A stretch of 64,000 bases of DNA from Rhodanobacter sp. C05 (GCF_002001165.1 NZ_MUNQ01000009.1:248001-312000), one strand, 5' to 3'; shown: positions 8,387 to 18,353, counted from the first letter of the stretch. Program-made: numbers and translations. Notes: generated from the sequence alone by a model not told the origin.

Positions 8387-10423
8387 ATGAAACATCGACT
8401 CGTGAAACCGCTGGCGTTTGCCGTAGGCATCGCCTTGTGCACCGGCGCCCTCGCCGCCACCCCCAGCGTGTTCAATGTGCACGAACTGGACAGCAAGATC
8501 GGCGCCTGCAGCGACTTCAACGGCTTCGTCAACGCGAAGTGGGTTGCAGCGAATCCGATCCCCGCCGACCGCACGCGCTGGGGCTCGTTCGATGCCCTGC
8601 GCGAGGACAGCCTGAACGTGCAGCACAAGATCGTCGAGGACGCCGCCAACCACGCTGGCAAAGCCGTTCCTGGCTCGATCGAGCAGAAGATCGGCTATCT
8701 CTACGCCTCCGGCATGGACGAAGCTGCCATCAACAAGGCCGGCTTCGATCCGCTCAAGCCACAGCTGGCTCAGATCGACGGTCTGAAGAACAGCACCGAC
8801 ATCGTTGGCTACATCCGCGACAGCTACGCCCAGGGCGAGCCCGTGCTATTCCGCTTCGGCGGCAGCGCCGATTTCAAGAATTCCAGCAACGAGATCGCCT
8901 ACGTCGGCCAGGGTGGCCTCGGGTTGCCGACCACCGACTACTACAGCAAACCGGATTTCGAAAAAATCCGTACCGCATACGTGGCACATATGGCCAAACT
9001 GCTTGAACTCACCGGCGTCAGCACCGCGGATGCGCAGCAGCAGGCCAAATCCGTACTGGCGTTCGAGACACGCCTGGCGGCTGTCTCGCTGCCACGGGTG
9101 GAGATGCGCAAGCCTGAAAACCGCTACAACCTCGTCAGCATCGCCGGTGCCGACAAGGTGACGCCGAGCTTTGACTGGGCGGCCTTCTTCAAGGCGCAAG
9201 GCGCCGACGTGAAGGACAGTTTCTCGTTGTCGCAACCGAAGTTTTTCGCCGAGGTCGAGAAGATGCTGGGCGACGTGCCACTCGCCGAGTGGCAGGCTTA
9301 TTTCCGTTACCACGCGATTGCCGAGGCGGCCCCTTACCTGTCCGTGCCGTTCCAGCAGGAAGACTTCGCATTCGAACAGCAGACCCTCAACGGCCAGAAG
9401 GAAATGCAGACGCGCTGGAAGCGTGTGCTCGAAACCACCAACGGCGGCATGGGCATGGCGCTCGGCCAGCTGTACGTGGTCCACAACTTCCCGGCAGCCT
9501 CCAAGCAGCGCGCCCAGGAGCTGGTCGACAACCTGCGCGCCGCCTACAAGACGCGCATCGAGAACCTGCCGTGGATGAGCGATGCGACCAAGCAGAAGGC
9601 GCTGGAGAAATGGGCCACCTTCGTGCCGAAGATCGGTTACCCCGACAAGTGGCGCGACTGGAGCGGCCTCACACTGACACCTGACAATTACTACGCCAAC
9701 GTGAAGGCGGCCGACAAATTCAACTACGACTACCGAACCGCCAAGATCGGCAAGCCGGTGGACCGCAGCGAATGGAGCATGACGCCACAGACGGTGAACG
9801 CCTACTACAACGCGCAGCAGAACGAGATCGTGTTCCCCGCGGCGATCCTGCAACCGCCGTTCTTCGACGCCAAGGCGGATGACGCGATCAACTACGGCGG
9901 CATCGGTGCGGTGATCGGCCACGAGATGGGCCACGGCTACGACGACCAGGGCAGCAAGTTCGACGCCCAGGGCAACAACGTCAACTGGTGGAGCGACGCA
10001 GATCGCAAGGCGTTCGAGGCGCGCACGGCGAAACTCGCCGCGCAGTTCGACAGCTACGAGCCGCTGCCGGGCAAGCACGTCAACGGCCAGCTGACCATGG
10101 GCGAGAACATCGGCGACCTCGGCGGCCTGAATGCGGCGTACACCGCATTGCAGATGGCGTTGTCGAAAAATCCGGCCGAGGCGAACAAGAAGATCGACGG
10201 CTATACCGAGGACCAACGCTTCTTCCTCAACTGGGCGCGCGTGTGGCGCGGCAGCATCCGCCCGGAAGCGCAGATCACCCTGCTCAATACCGATCCGCAC
10301 GCACCAACGCAGTTCCGCGCGATCGGCGCGCCGTCGAACATGCCGGAATTCGCCCAGGCGTTCCAGTGCAAGCCCGGCGATGCGATGGTGCGTTCGCCCG
10401 AGACGCAGGTGAAGATCTGGTAA
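8387..10423 (+). CDS. M13 (neprilysin/PepO-like) zinc metallopeptidase
   Basis: 678 residues from the ATG at 8387, which follows an AGGGAGA site. A signal peptide (ending ALAA near residue 21) places it in the periplasm. The zinc site is complete: H512-E-M-G-H516 and the third ligand E573 in GENIGDLGG. The family signature NAYYNAQQNEIVFPAAILQPP precedes it, and the protein ends with the conserved CKPGDAM...VKIW tail. It cleaves oligopeptides. A reading frame continuing upstream to 8306 lacks a ribosome-binding site. It faces PanE-like gene 10526 with a hairpin between. Confidence 0.93.
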   Translation: MKHRLVKPLAFAVGIALCTGALAATPSVFNVHELDSKIGACSDFNGFVNAKWVAANPIPADRTRWGSFDALREDSLNVQHKIVEDAANHAGKAVPGSIEQKIGYLYASGMDEAAINKAGFDPLKPQLAQIDGLKNSTDIVGYIRDSYAQGEPVLFRFGGSADFKNSSNEIAYVGQGGLGLPTTDYYSKPDFEKIRTAYVAHMAKLLELTGVSTADAQQQAKSVLAFETRLAAVSLPRVEMRKPENRYNLVSIAGADKVTPSFDWAAFFKAQGADVKDSFSLSQPKFFAEVEKMLGDVPLAEWQAYFRYHAIAEAAPYLSVPFQQEDFAFEQQTLNGQKEMQTRWKRVLETTNGGMGMALGQLYVVHNFPAASKQRAQELVDNLRAAYKTRIENLPWMSDATKQKALEKWATFVPKIGYPDKWRDWSGLTLTPDNYYANVKAADKFNYDYRTAKIGKPVDRSEWSMTPQTVNAYYNAQQNEIVFPAAILQPPFFDAKADDAINYGGIGAVIGHEMGHGYDDQGSKFDAQGNNVNWWSDADRKAFEARTAKLAAQFDSYEPLPGKHVNGQLTMGENIGDLGGLNAAYTALQMALSKNPAEANKKIDGYTEDQRFFLNWARVWRGSIRPEAQITLLNTDPHAPTQFRAIGAPSNMPEFAQAFQCKPGDAMVRSPETQVKIW

Positions 10424-10445
10424 GCCGCAACCACTGAGTCACCTG

Positions 10446-10475
10446 GAAAGCCGCGGCCATCCAGCCGCGACTTTC
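10446..10475. terminator. Hairpin between convergent genes
   Basis: GAAAGCCGCGGC (10446-10457) pairs with GCCGCGACTTTC (10464-10475) with a single C-A mismatch and a 6-base loop. It sits between the M13 peptidase gene and the oppositely oriented reductase gene, flanked by short A and T stretches, so it may end transcripts from both sides. Confidence 0.5.
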
Positions 10476-10525
10476 TTGCATGGATCAGTTGACCGAAAGA
10501 TTGCCGCCGTGAAACCCCATCACAG

Positions 10526-11461
10526 TCATGCCGATGCCGTGCGCGCCCTGCCAGCCTCGTACGCTTTCAGATTCGCGTAGACCACCGTCAGCAACGCATG
10601 GGCACTGCGCAGATGCTCGGCGCGCCTCAGCATGTCACCGATCACGTGATCCGCTTCGATCGCATGACCATGCTGCAGGTCGCGCAACATCGATGCGGTC
10701 AGGCTCGATCCCGCCTCGGTCAGCACGCTGCGGGCACGTTGCAGCGTCGCGTCGCCAGGCGCATGGCCGGAACGCTCCGCCACCGTCCGGCATTCTTCCA
10801 GCAGGTCCAGCGTTATCGTCGTGCCACCGGGTGCAGCGACGATATCGCCCACCGACGCGCGCATCAGACAGGTGATGCCGGCCAACGACGCCAGGAACAC
10901 CCACTTGTCCCACATGTCCTGCAGGATCGAGTTGCTGGGTCGCGCATCGAAACCTGTATCCGACAGGCTCCGGGTGATCTTTTGCATACGCCCGGAGGTT
11001 GTCCCGTCGCGTTCACCGAACGTGAGGCTGTGCGACTGGTTGAGATGCTGCACGACGCCTTGCGCATCCAGCGTGGCAGCGATCACGCATTGGCCACCAA
11101 GCACACGTTCCGCGCCGAACCGGGCATCCAGCAGATCCAGATGTCGCATGCCGTTCAACACCGGCAGGATCACCGTGTCTGGGCCGACTGCCGGCGCGAT
11201 ATCCGCCATGACCTGTTCCAGCGCGTAAGCCTTGCAACTGAGCAGCACGAGGTCATACGGCACATCCAGGTCACGCGCGAGCACCATCGGCGGTGCTGGC
11301 AGGCTCGCATCACCGGTCATGCTTCGTATCACCAGGCCGGTACGCGCCAGCATGTTAGCGCGCGCTTCCCGCACCAGGAACGTCACGTCGCGACCGTGCT
11401 GCAGCAGGCGGCCGCCAAAATAGCCGCCGGTGGCGCCCGCGCCGACAATCAGGACGCGCAT
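10526..11461 (-). CDS. 2-dehydropantoate 2-reductase (PanE-like)
   Basis: 311 residues. The N-terminal Rossmann motif GAGATGGYFGG (residues 7-17) binds NADPH; the LSCKAYALEQ and VLNGMRHLD segments and the C-terminal helical domain (QDMWDKWVFLASLAG) are those of ketopantoate reductases, which make pantoate for coenzyme A. Several paralogues of this family exist in most genomes, so assignment to panE itself is not certain. The ATG at 11461 overlaps the TGA of the acyltransferase gene by one base; a GTG three bases earlier is an alternative start. Confidence 0.82.
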   Translation of the reverse strand: MRVLIVGAGATGGYFGGRLLQHGRDVTFLVREARANMLARTGLVIRSMTGDASLPAPPMVLARDLDVPYDLVLLSCKAYALEQVMADIAPAVGPDTVILPVLNGMRHLDLLDARFGAERVLGGQCVIAATLDAQGVVQHLNQSHSLTFGERDGTTSGRMQKITRSLSDTGFDARPSNSILQDMWDKWVFLASLAGITCLMRASVGDIVAAPGGTTITLDLLEECRTVAERSGHAPGDATLQRARSVLTEAGSSLTASMLRDLQHGHAIEADHVIGDMLRRAEHLRSAHALLTVVYANLKAYEAGRARTASA

Positions 11462-12378
11462 CACTGCGGCTCCTGCGACCGTACGGACGACTGCTCAAGC
11501 ATGTGTCCGATCCGCGTGTCCTTCTCGCCCCAAAGCGCATTCACCCAGGTCTGGAAGCGCGCCCGGAACACCGCATCCCCTTCGTAATCGCCACGCAGTT
11601 CGTCATGGATCGGCAACTCGCGCACGCGCACGCGGATATCGCGGATGCGGCCGGCGATCAGATCCATCATGGTGCATGGGCCGTTGGGATAGACGATGGT
11701 GACGTTGAGGATGGCGTGCAGCGCATCGCCCATGGCATCCAGCACAAACGCCACGCCACCCGCCTTGGGTCGCAGCAGGTGGCGATACGGTGATGACTGC
11801 GCATCATGCTTGGTGGCGGTGAAGCGCGTGCCCTCGACAAAATTCATCACCGAGACCGGCATATGGCGGAATTTTTCGCAGGCGCGCCGGGTGGCTTCCA
11901 TGTCCTTGCCCTGCAAGTCCGGATGCGCCGCAAGCGTCTCCTTCGAATAGCGCTTCATGAACGGGAAATCCAGCGCCCACCATGCCGGCCCCAGCAGCGG
12001 CACCCAGATCAGCTGGCTCTTGAGGAAGAAGCGCAGAAACGGAATGCGCCGGTTGAAGATCTTCTGCAGCACCGGGATATCCACCCAGCTCTGGTGATTG
12101 CACAGCACCAGATAATTGCCGTCGCGGTGCAGGTCGGTCAGTCCGTCAAGCTGCCAGCGCGTGCGGGTGAACCACTCGAACATCCGGCTGTTGACCGCGA
12201 TCCAGCTCTCCGCAATGACAATCAGCGCGCGCGAGCACGCAAGCCGGATCGCACGGATCGGCAGCACCACCTTGACCAGGGTCAGCGCAAACAGCGGCAG
12301 CACATGCAGCACGATGTTGACGGCCAGCAAAAGCATCACCAGCGGGATGCGGAGCAGAGCGGGGAGCGTGGCGAACAT
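11461..12378 (-). CDS. YihG-like lysophosphatidic acid acyltransferase
   Basis: 305 residues. An N-terminal hydrophobic segment is followed by the catalytic H-x4-D motif in NHQSWVD and by FVEGTRF, the third acyltransferase block. Length and the N-terminal membrane helix match the YihG/PlsC-like group rather than short PlsC proteins. It would acylate lysophosphatidic acid at the inner membrane. The start at MFATLPAL is chosen because the upstream open frame (to 12516) is not protein-like. It is linked to the PanE-like gene by a one-base overlap. Confidence 0.85.
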   Translation of the reverse strand: MFATLPALLRIPLVMLLLAVNIVLHVLPLFALTLVKVVLPIRAIRLACSRALIVIAESWIAVNSRMFEWFTRTRWQLDGLTDLHRDGNYLVLCNHQSWVDIPVLQKIFNRRIPFLRFFLKSQLIWVPLLGPAWWALDFPFMKRYSKETLAAHPDLQGKDMEATRRACEKFRHMPVSVMNFVEGTRFTATKHDAQSSPYRHLLRPKAGGVAFVLDAMGDALHAILNVTIVYPNGPCTMMDLIAGRIRDIRVRVRELPIHDELRGDYEGDAVFRARFQTWVNALWGEKDTRIGHMLEQSSVRSQEPQ

Positions 12379-12608
12379 GGGAGCAATCGTGGGTGGGGTG
12401 ATGAAGGGTAACGCTGTGAGGGTCGAGGCGTAAGCGTGGAGCGAAGATTTGCTCAATGCGGCGCGATACAGCGACGTGTAGTGCACGGGATTGTTCGTCC
12501 CATCCATGGGACTCACCCTTCCGCGCTACGCGCTCCAGGGCCAGCCTTCGGCTGTCCGAATTTGCTCCTGGCAAATTCGTCGAACCCGTTAGGGTTCGTC
12601 CACCACCG

Positions 12609-12669
12609 TCTCTCCGCCAGATACGCAAAACGCCCCACTTGGGGGCGTTTTGCGTATCTGGCGGAGAGA
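12609..12669. repeat. 28-bp perfect inverted repeat reaching into tRNA-Ser
   Basis: Bases 12609-12636 are the exact reverse complement of 12642-12669, with a 5-base loop. The right arm includes the last 11 bases of the tRNA-Ser gene (acceptor strand, discriminator and CCA). The inner part, ACGCAAAACGCCCC against GGGGCGTTTTGCGT, would act as the terminator of the tRNA transcript on the minus strand. The outer part is an inverted copy of the tRNA 3' end. Confidence 0.85.
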
Positions 12670-12751
12670 GAGGGATTCGAACCCTCGATAAGGCTTTTGA
12701 CCCTATACTCCCTTAGCAGGGGAGCCCCTTCGGCCACTCGGGCATCTCTCC
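12659..12751 (-). tRNA. tRNA-Ser (GCU)
   Basis: 93 bases including encoded CCA. Read on the minus strand it begins GGAGAGATGCCCGAG, has the D-arm, an anticodon arm CTCCC-CTGCTAA-GGGAG giving anticodon GCU, a long class II variable arm (about 20 bases), the T-arm GGTTCGAATCC and an acceptor strand TCTCTCC followed by G and CCA. Position just downstream of csrA matches the common gammaproteobacterial order alaS-csrA-tRNA-Ser. Confidence 0.95.
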
Positions 12752-12826
12752 GGGGTTTTCCCGCATTGCTGCGGAGCCGGCAAGGATACTGACCGGCGAG
12801 GTCCAGGTAAAGTACTTGCTGCGCAA

Positions 12827-13030
12827 TCAGTGTTCGGCGGAGCCTTCCGGTGTACTGCCACCTTCATTTTCGCCCTTGATCCGCTGATAGATTTCCTCGC
12901 GGTGGACGGCCACGTTCTTGGGCGCATTGATGCCGATACGCACCTGATTGCCCTTCACGCCCAGAACGGTAACGGTCACCTCGTCACCGATCATCAGGGT
13001 CTCACCGACCCTGCGGGTCAGAATCAACAT
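12827..13030 (-). CDS. csrA: Carbon storage regulator CsrA
   Basis: 67 residues starting [16 protein letters not shown], the universal CsrA start, with R44-region [12 protein letters not shown] conserved for RNA binding. CsrA binds GGA motifs in mRNA leaders and controls translation and stability of many transcripts. The C-terminal extension after residue 53 ([15 protein letters not shown]) is lineage-specific. About 266 bases separate it from alaS, room for its own promoter. tRNA-Ser follows 75 bases downstream. Confidence 0.98.
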   Translation of the reverse strand: MLILTRRVGETLMIGDEVTVTVLGVKGNQVRIGINAPKNVAVHREEIYQRIKGENEGGSTPEGSAEH

Positions 13031-13296
13031 GATTTCCTACTCCATTAATGCTGTTGGTCACAGGCCTGCAGATTGACGGCACCTCACCCCTGAGCCCATC
13101 CATCCGCAGTTCGACGATTGATCCGTCGAAGGCCCTACCGCCTTCCCGGCTCACAGCCAAAACACTCCATAGCGTCCTGACTGGCGACGCCACCATACGG
13201 CCGCGTCAACACGTCTCCGATACTAACTGAGCGCGATTATCGCGCGCAACGTACCTGAAACATACGAAATGACAGGTTCAGGTTGCATCCGGGCAA

Positions 13297-15924
13297 CTAC
13301 TGACCGGCAACCCAGTCCGGCAATGCAGCCAGAATGGCCGGCAACTGCGGAGCATCCGCTCCGCCACCTTGCGCCATGTCAGGCCGGCCGCCTCCTTTGC
13401 CGTCGATCTGTGCGGCGACATGTGCCACCACGTTGCCCGCCTTGATCCGGCCCAGCGCCTTGCCGTGCACGCCGGCGATCAGCGAGACGCGACCGTCTGC
13501 CGCACCCGCCAGCAGAATCACGCAGTCGCCGAGCTGCTGCTTGAGTTGATCCATGCTGTCGCGCAGCGACTTGGCGTCGAGCCCTTCCAGTCGCGCGGCG
13601 ACCACCTTGATGCCGTCGACATCCGTCGCGGAACCGGCCAGGTCAGCGGTGGCCGAACCTGCCGCCTTGCTGCGCAGCGCATCGAGCTCACGCTCAAGCT
13701 TCTTCTGCTTGTCGAACAGCTGGCGCAATTTTTCAATGGCCTCGTCACCGTTGCTGGAGAGCAGCTGCGACAGCTCGCCCAGACGACGCTCTTCATCGGC
13801 CACGTAAGCAAGCGCACCGGCGCCGGTAACCGCCTCGATGCGGCGCACACCGGAGGCCACACCAGCTTCGCTGACGAGCTTGAACAAGCCGATGTCGCCG
13901 GTGCGGCCAACATGGGTGCCACCGCACAGTTCCGTGGAGAAGTCGCCCATCTTCAACACGCGCACTTCGTCGCCATACTTCTCGCCGAACAGCGCCATCG
14001 CACCGAACTCGATCGCCTGGTCGTAGCCCATGTTGTGCACTTCAGCGGCCGCATTGCGGCGCACCTCGGCATTCACCATCGCCTCCACCCGAGCCAATTC
14101 GTCATGGCTCATCGGCTTGAAGTGAGCGAAGTCGAAGCGCAGACGCTCCGGCGCCACCAGCGAACCCTTCTGCGTGACGTGGTCGCCCAGCACCTCGCGC
14201 AACGCGGCGTGCAACAGATGCGTCGCCGAATGGTTGAGCACGATCGCCTGGCGGCGGGAAGCATCCACGCGAGCCTCGACAAGATCACCGGTACGCAGCG
14301 GCTGCGCACCGTGCCAGCGAACGGCGTGACCGAAGAACACGCCGCCCATCTTCAAGGTGTCAATGACTTCCAGACGACCTGCTGCCGTGAGCAGCTCGCC
14401 CGTATCGCCGACCTGACCACCCGACTCGGCGTAGAACGGCGTACGGTCGAGGATCAGCAGCCCCTCCTCGCCCTCGCCAAGTTGGTCCACCTGCCTGCCA
14501 CCGCGCACGATGCCGAGCACCTTGCTGTCTTGGCTATGCAACGCCTCGTAACCGAGAAAAACCGTAGGCTTGAGCTGGCTCGCCAGCTCGGCCGGCATCT
14601 GGCCCTTGGCCTCGAAGCGACCGGCGGCGCGGGCACGCTCGCGTTGTTCGTTCATGGCCTGCTCGAAACCGGCCATATCCACCTCGAGGCCGCGCTCGCG
14701 CGCGATGTCGGCCGTTAGGTCGACCGGAAAACCGTAAGTGTCGTACAGACGGAACGCATCGGCACCCGGAATGGTCTTGCCCGACTTTGTCGCCACTTCG
14801 TCGAACAGCCGCATGCCGTGCTCGAGCGTCTCGCCGAAGCGTTGTTCCTCGGTGCGCAACGCATCTTCCACGAACGTCTGCTTCGCCGGCAGCTCGGGAT
14901 AGGCTTCACCCATCTCTTCAACCAGCGGCTGCACCATCTTCCAGAAAAAGTCGCCGCGCACGCCGAGCATCCAGCCATGCCGCAGGGCGCGACGGATGAT
15001 CCGGCGCAGCACATAGCCGCGGCCTTCGTTGGACGGCAGCACGCCGTCGACGATCAGGAACGAGCAGGCGCGGATGTGATCGGCGATCACGCGCAGCGAC
15101 TTGTTGGATAGATCGCTCGTCCGGGTGAGTTCGCCTGCCACGCGGATCAGGTGCGCGAACAGATCGATCTCATAGTTGGAATGCACGTGCTGCAGGACTG
15201 CGGCAAGACGCTCCAGGCCCATGCCGGTGTCCACGCAGGGGGCCGGCAATGGGGAAAGCGTTCCATCCGGCGCGCGGTCGAACTGCATGAACACCAGGTT
15301 CCAGATCTCGATGTAGCGGTCGCCATCCTCGTCCGGCGATCCCGGCGGGCCACCCGCAATCTCGGCACCGTGGTCGAAGAAGATCTCGGTACACGGACCG
15401 CACGGACCGGTGTCTGCCATCTGCCAGAAGTTGTCGGAAGCGAACGGCGCACCCTTGTTGTCGCCGATCCGCACGATGCGCTCGGCCGGCACGCCGACTT
15501 CCTTGTGCCAGATATCGTAGGCCTCGTCGTCGGTGTGATAGACGGTGACCCACAGTTTCTCCGACGGCAGCTTGAACACGCCGGTCAGCAATTCCCACGC
15601 GTAAAGAATCGCATCGCGCTTGAAATAATCACCAAACGACCAGTTGCCCAGCATCTCGAAGAAGGTGTGATGGCGCGCGGTATAGCCCACCGCATCCAGG
15701 TCGTTGTGCTTGCCGCCGGCACGCAGGCAGCGCTGCACGTCAGCCGCGCGCACGTAACCGGGCTTTTCACTGCCGAGGAATACGTTCTTGAACTGCACCA
15801 TGCCCGAGTTGGTGAACAGCAGGGTCGGGTCGCTGGATGGCACCAACGAGCTGGACGGCACGATGGTGTGGTCCTTGGAACGAAAATAATCGAGGAAGGC
15901 AGAGCGGATTTCGGCAGTTTTCAT
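13297..15924 (-). CDS. alaS: Alanyl-tRNA synthetase
   Basis: 875 residues from [14 protein letters not shown]. Class II motifs are visible early ([19 protein letters not shown]), the editing domain zinc site includes [12 protein letters not shown] and [13 protein letters not shown], and the C-terminal DHHA1 domain ends the protein. It charges tRNA-Ala and clears mischarged Ser and Gly. Length equals the usual 875. A second ATG nine bases upstream (15933) is possible; the open frame beyond to 16224 overlaps recX and is rejected. Confidence 0.98.
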   Translation of the reverse strand: MKTAEIRSAFLDYFRSKDHTIVPSSSLVPSSDPTLLFTNSGMVQFKNVFLGSEKPGYVRAADVQRCLRAGGKHNDLDAVGYTARHHTFFEMLGNWSFGDYFKRDAILYAWELLTGVFKLPSEKLWVTVYHTDDEAYDIWHKEVGVPAERIVRIGDNKGAPFASDNFWQMADTGPCGPCTEIFFDHGAEIAGGPPGSPDEDGDRYIEIWNLVFMQFDRAPDGTLSPLPAPCVDTGMGLERLAAVLQHVHSNYEIDLFAHLIRVAGELTRTSDLSNKSLRVIADHIRACSFLIVDGVLPSNEGRGYVLRRIIRRALRHGWMLGVRGDFFWKMVQPLVEEMGEAYPELPAKQTFVEDALRTEEQRFGETLEHGMRLFDEVATKSGKTIPGADAFRLYDTYGFPVDLTADIARERGLEVDMAGFEQAMNEQRERARAAGRFEAKGQMPAELASQLKPTVFLGYEALHSQDSKVLGIVRGGRQVDQLGEGEEGLLILDRTPFYAESGGQVGDTGELLTAAGRLEVIDTLKMGGVFFGHAVRWHGAQPLRTGDLVEARVDASRRQAIVLNHSATHLLHAALREVLGDHVTQKGSLVAPERLRFDFAHFKPMSHDELARVEAMVNAEVRRNAAAEVHNMGYDQAIEFGAMALFGEKYGDEVRVLKMGDFSTELCGGTHVGRTGDIGLFKLVSEAGVASGVRRIEAVTGAGALAYVADEERRLGELSQLLSSNGDEAIEKLRQLFDKQKKLERELDALRSKAAGSATADLAGSATDVDGIKVVAARLEGLDAKSLRDSMDQLKQQLGDCVILLAGAADGRVSLIAGVHGKALGRIKAGNVVAHVAAQIDGKGGGRPDMAQGGGADAPQLPAILAALPDWVAGQ

Positions 15925-16009
15925 GCGAGTCATGGCGGCAAACGGTAGAAGGCCACGCCATGGCAGCACCGCCGCGATCAGTCCATCCATCATCCTCGGA
16001 CGATGGATT

Positions 16010-16549
16010 TCAGGGAATATCGTCGGTAGCGTCGTCCACGTCGGCGTGGGTAACACTCCGTACTGTGGCGGCCGGAAAGCCGCGGCGCAAGAGGAATTGC
16101 GCCCGGCGGGTGCGTTCGACCGGATCAGGTGTGCCCGCGCCGCCGTAGCGGCGACGCAACTGGGCGGCCGCCGAAGCATCCCAGTCGACCTCGGCCGCGT
16201 CCAGCAACTCGCGGATCCGGGCATCAGCCAGCCCGTGGCTTTTCAGCTCCACACGCAGCCGCATCGGACCGTAACCCTGGGCGATCCGGCCGCGCAACAG
16301 CACTTCGGCAAAGCGGTCGTCGTCCTGGTACTGCTGCTCGCCGAGACGGTCGACCGCGGCACTGGTTTCCTCACCCTCGTAACCGCCCTGGCGCAGCTTG
16401 GTTTTCAACTCCTTGCGCGAGTGTTCCCGGCGCGCCAGCAACCCCAGCGCCTTGTCGTAGGCGCTGCGCTTCGGCTTGGCCGGGTCATCCTTGCCGGGCG
16501 GCCGTTTCATGAACATGCGAACGGACATGGCCCGGGCAAGCCGGGCCAT
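16010..16549 (-). CDS. recX: RecA regulator RecX
   Basis: 179 residues. Three tandem three-helix repeats are recognisable ([22 protein letters not shown], then the [22 protein letters not shown] block), with the family's usual composition. RecX binds RecA filaments and restrains recombinase and co-protease activity. It lies 32 bases after recA. The start is uncertain: ATG codons at 16549 and 16528 both fall in the arms of a perfect hairpin; 16549 has the better upstream purine stretch (GCGGAAAAC). Confidence 0.93.
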   Translation of the reverse strand: MARLARAMSVRMFMKRPPGKDDPAKPKRSAYDKALGLLARREHSRKELKTKLRQGGYEGEETSAAVDRLGEQQYQDDDRFAEVLLRGRIAQGYGPMRLRVELKSHGLADARIRELLDAAEVDWDASAAAQLRRRYGGAGTPDPVERTRRAQFLLRRGFPAATVRSVTHADVDDATDDIP

Positions 16550-16550
16550 G
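16526..16550. promoter_or_regulatory. Hairpin covering the recX start
   Basis: CATGGCCCGG (16526-16535) and CCGGGCCATG (16541-16550) form a perfect 10-bp stem with a 5-base loop. On the minus strand it follows recA and holds both likely recX start codons. In E. coli a hairpin between recA and recX limits read-through; this one could instead limit translation of recX. The function is inferred. Confidence 0.45.
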
Positions 16551-16581
16551 TTTTCCGCAAAAGACTGTTACAAGTCACCAC

Positions 16582-17619
16582 TCACGCTTCCTCAAGCGCC
16601 TCTTCCGGCGCCGCGGCGGCAGGCTTGCCGACTGGCACCAGCAGGCGCTCGCGCAACAGCTTGTCGATCTCGTTCGCCATCGCGGGGTTGTCGCGCAGGT
16701 ACTGGCGCACGTTTTCCTTGCCCTGGCCGATGCGGTCACCGTTGTAGCTGTACCAGGCACCGGACTTGTCGATCAGGTTCTGCGCCACGCCCAGCTCGAT
16801 GATCTCGCCTTCGCGCGAGGTGCCCTCGCCATACAGGATCTCGAACTCGCATTGGCGGAACGGCGGTGCCACCTTGTTCTTGACTACTTTGACGCGGGTT
16901 TCCGAACCGATGATCTCCTCGCCCTTCTTCACCGCGCCGATGCGGCGGATGTCCAGGCGCACCGAAGCGTAGAACTTCAGCGCGTTGCCGCCGGTAGTGG
17001 TTTCCGGGCTGCCGAACATCACGCCGATCTTCATGCGGATCTGGTTGATGAAGATCACCAGGGTGCCGGACTTCTTGATGTTGGCGGTGAGCTTGCGCAG
17101 CGCCTGACTCATCAGACGCGCGTGCAGGCCGACGTGGGAGTCGCCCATCTCGCCCTCGATTTCCGCCTTCGGCGTCAGCGCGGCAACCGAGTCGACCACC
17201 ACCATGTCGACCGCGCCCGAACGCACCAGCATGTCGGCGATTTCCAGCGCCTGCTCGCCGGTATCCGGCTGCGAGACCAGCAAGTCATCGACCTTGACAC
17301 CCAGTTTTTCAGCATAGGTCGGGTCGAGCGCGTGTTCGGCATCGATGAACGCGGCAGTGCCGCCGGCGCGCTGGCAGCTGGCAATCGCCTGCAGGGTCAT
17401 GGTGGTCTTGCCGGACGACTCCGGCCCGTAGATCTCTACCACGCGGCCACGCGGCAGGCCACCGACGCCGAGCGCGATATCCAGCCCGAGCGAGCCGGTG
17501 GAGACCGTTTCGATCGCCTCGTTGACGCGATCGCCCATGCGCATGATCGCGCCCTTGCCGAACTGCTTTTCGATCTGGCCGAGGGCGGAAGTAAGTGCCT
17601 TGCGCTTGTTGTCATCCAT
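16582..17619 (-). CDS. recA: Recombinase RecA
   Basis: 345 residues. Walker A is GPESSGKTT at 65-73; the MAW-type loop regions [24 protein letters not shown] and [17 protein letters not shown] are intact. It forms filaments on single-stranded DNA, drives strand exchange and LexA autocleavage. The C-terminal tail is short and acidic (PEEALEEA). It is followed by recX and alaS on the same strand. I see no clear LexA box in the 135 bases before it, although the Xanthomonadales consensus differs from that of E. coli. Confidence 0.99.
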   Translation of the reverse strand: MDDNKRKALTSALGQIEKQFGKGAIMRMGDRVNEAIETVSTGSLGLDIALGVGGLPRGRVVEIYGPESSGKTTMTLQAIASCQRAGGTAAFIDAEHALDPTYAEKLGVKVDDLLVSQPDTGEQALEIADMLVRSGAVDMVVVDSVAALTPKAEIEGEMGDSHVGLHARLMSQALRKLTANIKKSGTLVIFINQIRMKIGVMFGSPETTTGGNALKFYASVRLDIRRIGAVKKGEEIIGSETRVKVVKNKVAPPFRQCEFEILYGEGTSREGEIIELGVAQNLIDKSGAWYSYNGDRIGQGKENVRQYLRDNPAMANEIDKLLRERLLVPVGKPAAAAPEEALEEA

Positions 17620-17754
17620 CGTCTTGAATTCCGGTTGGGCTGTGAATGGTGAACATGATGCCCGGATCGGGTCTCACGGGCTGCGATCAGTCGGATCGCT
17701 TGCAGACTGGCAGTATCCCATACCGGTCAAGCCGGCCTGACCGCCCGTGCCACC

Positions 17755-18264
17755 TCATTCCGTCAGCGTTTTGCGCAAACCGATGAGCGCCGCCGCCACC
17801 GTCTGCCGCCTGACCGCCTCGCGATCGCCCGGAAAGTGGAACAGCCGCCCATGGCCGTAGCCGCCGCGACGCTTCCAGCCGATCCATACCGTGCCAACCG
17901 GCTTGCCCGGCGTGCCGCCGGACGGCCCGGCGATGCCGGTCACCGCCACCGCCACGCCGGCACCGAAGCGCGCCAGCGCACCGGAAACCATCTCCAGCAC
18001 GGTTTCCTCGCTGACCGCGCCGGCGTGTTCCAACGTGCGCGGGTTGACCCCGAGCAATGCTTCCTTGGCCTCGTAGCTGTAGGTCACCACGCCGGCATCG
18101 AACCAAGCCGAACTGCCCGGCAGATCGGTCAGCGTCTTGGCGATCCAGCCACCCGTGCAGGATTCGGCCGTGACCAGGGTCAGCCTGTGCTGCTGCACCT
18201 CGGTTGCGACCTCTCCGGCCAGTGCCAGCAACTCGGCATCGGTAGGAACAGAAGACAACTCCAT
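17755..18264 (-). CDS. pncC: Nicotinamide-nucleotide amidohydrolase (CinA C-terminal family)
   Basis: 169 residues forming a stand-alone CinA C-terminal domain. Family motifs are ESCTGGWIAKTLTDLPGSSAWFDAGVVTYS and AVTGIAGPSGGTPGKPVGTVWIG. The enzyme deamidates NMN to NaMN in pyridine nucleotide salvage. It is divergent from mutS with 89 bases between and lies upstream of recA on the same strand, as in many gammaproteobacteria where it is co-transcribed with recA. Confidence 0.92.
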   Translation of the reverse strand: MELSSVPTDAELLALAGEVATEVQQHRLTLVTAESCTGGWIAKTLTDLPGSSAWFDAGVVTYSYEAKEALLGVNPRTLEHAGAVSEETVLEMVSGALARFGAGVAVAVTGIAGPSGGTPGKPVGTVWIGWKRRGGYGHGRLFHFPGDREAVRRQTVAAALIGLRKTLTE

Positions 18265-18353
18265 GCGAGACTCCCGGACTTGAATGAGCTTTGCGCGATG
18301 CGCAGAGTCATCGTTTTACCTGTTACGCGCGACCACGCCAAGACCTGCATTGC

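Noticed and set aside
8846..10300. Long minus-strand open frame of 484 codons inside the M13 peptidase gene
   Set aside because: Shadow of high-GC codon use; the plus-strand gene has complete zinc motifs.
12436..12792. Open frames across the tRNA-Ser gene
   Set aside because: The bases are a tRNA gene and its inverted repeat; peptides such as GERGIRTLD are translations of tRNA sequence often mis-annotated as proteins.
13369..14718. Plus-strand frame of 449 codons inside alaS
   Set aside because: Antisense shadow of a certain alaS gene.
17620..17754. LexA box upstream of recA
   Set aside because: I looked for CTGT-N8-ACAG and TTAGTA-type sites and found none that I would defend.
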